Positions 5,307 to 7,260 of a stretch of 7,260 nt of DNA are shown piece after piece. Source of the stretch: Candidatus Woesearchaeota archaeon (GTDB lineage: Archaea; Nanobdellota; Nanobdellia; Woesearchaeales; ARS49); contig JAHFPE010000037.1 in the NCBI GenBank assembly GCA_023261345.1, positions 1 to 7,260 of the forward strand, given 5' to 3'. Positions within the stretch are counted from its first letter, which is position 1. The number at the start of each line of letters is the position of its first letter. The position numbers and the translations under genes are program-made. The notes below the pieces were generated by a model. It was not told the DNA's origin, made no database searches, and saw nothing but the letters and a program-made list of their open reading frames with translations.

Positions 5307-7259
5307 GCGATCTCTATTGAATTCTGGCTGAACCTTTGAAGTTAGACGTTTGCTGCGTAATTCCTTTCCTTCCTGTGCTTGAACTCCGACCAAGTACGCA
5401 AGTGTTTGTTTCTGCACATCATTCATGGCGTTGCCAAGCTTCTTCAGATAGTCGATATTTATTTGACGAATGTCACGATAATCTTCAGGTGTGAGAGTGG
5501 TTGGAAGGGGAATCTTATGTTGACTACCAAATTTTCTGTTTTGGGGGTTCTCAATTAAAATCGGTTCGCCAGTTGATTTATAGAAATTTATGACGTTTTG
5601 CTTTTCAATCTTTTCAAGCAACGCTTGGTCTGATGGAGGTAGATTTTCGTGACTATGTGAAAGAATAATCTGTTTAGAAGTTAGTGCAGCAACTGCTTGC
5701 TGTGTAAAGTATTCATCATATGGATCGAGTGGAGCTGCGAGTGTTTCAACATAATATTTTTTCGCAAATTTCTGTAGGGTTGATCGCTGCTCTGGTGTGA
5801 AATCAATCTTGGATATACTTGATGGATCATTATTAATGTCTGACTGCATTTTGATCTTTTTGATGAATTCACTCTGATCGACTTTCGAACTAGTACTTCG
5901 CAGTTCTTGCGTGGCATAATTCAGGAAGTTTTCATCATAAATTCCTACCGATTGCACGTTATTGTATGCGTTTGTGAACTCGGGTAGTTTTGAGAATAAG
6001 TTATCTGCTGCATGCAGTGCGCGTGGACCATTCATTACGAGAAGACCTACAACAGGTCCTCCTGGCGCGGCAAACGTACCAATAGTTCGCATGACAGTCA
6101 TTACATCACCAACAGCACTATTTCCGCTCCATAATCCTTGAACAACCATTTTAAATGTGTCTCTTGCAGTCTCACTGGTATCTACCTTACCTGCGATGGT
6201 AGTTCGCGAAGTTTTATCAGTTAAGGAAGGTACTTTACTTGTATCACTAGATATTGTTGTTTCCTGCATTTTAATGAAATGATTCTCATTATCAAAAACT
6301 GGTCGAACCTGAAGTAAGCGTGAATATTCATTATTATCTGAAGCGTCAATCCAGGACTCTTTGATTGTTGTTGGATAGAATACAATAGGTCCAGAAGCAC
6401 CGTCTCTTGCATTTTTTTTAGCTAGTATATACATGTCTGTGAGTTTGTTCACGAATGTAGAATCAGTTATTTTTCCTTGCAAATACTCTTGATTAATTTT
6501 ATCAAAACCTTTTCTTTCTGCATCAGTAACAAGATCTGTGTCACGCACGTGCAGTTTTAATTCCATAGCTCCTACTGCATCATGTCCTAGACTACGCGCA
6601 AATGCACTAACGTCAACTTTTCCATTACTTGTTGCGCCACTAAGATCTCCTACAAATTCAGATAACCCTTTTTTAACAGTGAATCCTATTGCAGATTTGT
6701 CTTTTGCATCTTCACTTATGCTTAATTCACTAAAATCAACTGCCTGCGGAATTCCAAAAATAGCTGCTGCAGGAAGAGATGCAGCACCCCACGTGAGTGT
6801 GTCGCTAGGCTCAATAAAAAGTAATTGCGTCTTTCCTAAATGAGTGTATGTCTCATCACCTAATTTTACCTCTGTAATGTAACTGCTCTTCACAACTCGC
6901 GTTCCAGTTTGTGTTTCGCTAGCGCTTACCAAATTAGCAATAAATGTTCCTTTATTGGGATCGTACACAACAGCATCTGCACTGTAATAGTCTCGTGAAG
7001 CAACAACACTAACGGGTTTTCCACCAACAAGATTTGCGCCATTCGCGTTCTTTTCTATGGCATTTCTTTCCACAGAAACTGTTGGTTTTGCAAGGACAAA
7101 ATCACCAGAATCAAGATTAAGGTTGGACACGATTCGTTCCTCTTTACCGGTGGTAGGGTCAGTAATGTACGTCTCTTTTGCAACATCAATACTTGCACTA
7201 CCAATCTTAATTCCTGCCTTATCATAAAGATTAAGACGTTGAGAGATTGGATCAAAATG
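5301..7259 (-). CDS. Large unrecognised cysteine-free protein, 5' end outside window
   Basis: The frame is open to the window edge, giving at least 652 residues. A GTG at 7128-7130 could be taken as the start, but 43 further protein-like codons precede it (for example YDKAGIKIGSAS), so the true start is probably outside. I do not recognise the family. The first 160 visible residues look beta-rich, with a repeated V-x-K-x-[TS]-Y-I-T element; the middle is mixed and Ser/Thr/Asp-rich; a hydrophobic stretch of about 25 residues with an A-P-G-G-P break lies at visible residues 387-412; the C-terminal 250 residues are mostly helical and charged, ending R-R-stop. No cysteine occurs anywhere and there are only three Trp. 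This composition would suit an extracytoplasmic or structural protein, but no signal peptide can be seen because the N-terminus is missing. The stop is two bases from that of the convergent gene. Confidence 0.85.
   Translation of the reverse strand, partial: HFDPISQRLNLYDKAGIKIGSASIDVAKETYITDPTTGKEERIVSNLNLDSGDFVLAKPTVSVERNAIEKNANGANLVGGKPVSVVASRDYYSADAVVYDPNKGTFIANLVSASETQTGTRVVKSSYITEVKLGDETYTHLGKTQLLFIEPSDTLTWGAASLPAAAIFGIPQAVDFSELSISEDAKDKSAIGFTVKKGLSEFVGDLSGATSNGKVDVSAFARSLGHDAVGAMELKLHVRDTDLVTDAERKGFDKINQEYLQGKITDSTFVNKLTDMYILAKKNARDGASGPIVFYPTTIKESWIDASDNNEYSRLLQVRPVFDNENHFIKMQETTISSDTSKVPSLTDKTSRTTIAGKVDTSETARDTFKMVVQGLWSGNSAVGDVMTVMRTIGTFAAPGGPVVGLLVMNGPRALHAADNLFSKLPEFTNAYNNVQSVGIYDENFLNYATQELRSTSSKVDQSEFIKKIKMQSDINNDPSSISKIDFTPEQRSTLQKFAKKYYVETLAAPLDPYDEYFTQQAVAALTSKQIILSHSHENLPPSDQALLEKIEKQNVINFYKSTGEPILIENPQNRKFGSQHKIPLPTTLTPEDYRDIRQINIDYLKKLGNAMNDVQKQTLAYLVGVQAQEGKELRSKRLTSKVQPEFNRDRR
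6852..6965 (-). repeat. Protein-level repeat, copy 2, in the large protein
   Basis: Visible residues 99-136 run YD-x-x-x-G, then V-S-A-S, V-V-K-S-S-Y-I-T-E and G-D-E, 87 residues after copy 1. This copy is longer by a few residues. The pair suggests a duplicated beta-rich module that may extend beyond the window. Confidence 0.4.
7140..7226 (-). repeat. Protein-level repeat, copy 1, in the large protein
   Basis: Visible residues 12-40 run YD-x-x-G, then G-S-A-S, V-A-K-E-T-Y-I-T-D and G-K-E. The same order recurs at residues 99-136. The match is at protein level with local DNA similarity around Y-I-T. Confidence 0.4.
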
Positions 7260-7260
7260 A

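Noticed and set aside
6538..6843. 101-codon plus-strand frame opposite the large protein
   Set aside because: It is a reverse shadow of the well-supported minus-strand frame, with no promoter or SD.
7128..7130. GTG as the start of the large protein
   Set aside because: The frame continues upstream to the window edge with protein-like sequence that takes part in the internal repeat, and no clear SD or TATA box was found just upstream.
1..7260. CRISPR array, tRNA, rRNA, transposase or attachment site
   Set aside because: No short direct repeats with regular spacers, cloverleaf-like sequence, transposase motifs or terminal inverted repeats were seen by eye; a covariance-model scan was not possible.

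Overview
The window looks archaeal, from a moderately AT-rich genome. Four genes or gene pairs have a TATA-like box about 26-31 bases upstream of the ATG with little or no 5' leader, while genes inside the overlapping operon carry strong Shine-Dalgarno (SD) sequences. This mix of leaderless first genes and SD-led internal genes is typical of Archaea. One gene is a metallophosphoesterase of the archaeal SbcD/Mre11-related type (COG1407-like). Compact spacing, many unrecognised proteins and a large surface-like protein would fit a DPANN-type lineage such as Woesearchaeota, but that placement is inference.

Positions 1-2764 (+) hold the most unusual content: four consecutive paralogous genes, the first cut by the window edge, joined by 4-, 7- and 4-base stop/start overlaps. 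The complete members share an N-terminal RY-x-x-L-x-x-P motif and a helical region. All four share a solenoid of about 19-residue coils with a recurring G-[ND] turn, an invariant C-x4-Y cap and a C-terminal strand. The coil pattern resembles, from memory, the GXGXG right-handed beta-helix of FwdC and the C-terminal domain of glutamate synthase, but no partner enzyme is visible. Each junction's SD lies in the last codons of the upstream gene. The operon probably makes several similar solenoid proteins in fixed ratio. Their function is unknown.

Positions 2765-3414 hold a leaderless gene for a two-helix membrane protein with a bacterial-PH-like (bPH2/DUF304) domain, and its probable terminator. 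Positions 3415-4728 (-) hold the metallophosphoesterase and, upstream of it, an unrecognised membrane-anchored coiled-coil protein. A short divergent promoter region (4729-4806) separates these from a small lipoprotein-like protein (4807-5298, +) whose body resembles a thioredoxin fold without the CxxC site.

That gene converges with a large, cysteine-free, unrecognised protein on the minus strand (5301 to beyond the window end). The two stop codons lie symmetrically inside a perfect 14-bp palindrome. The region right of 3415 is rich in probable envelope proteins, but nothing in the sequence ties them to the paralog operon. No RNA genes, CRISPR arrays, transposases or attachment sites were seen.
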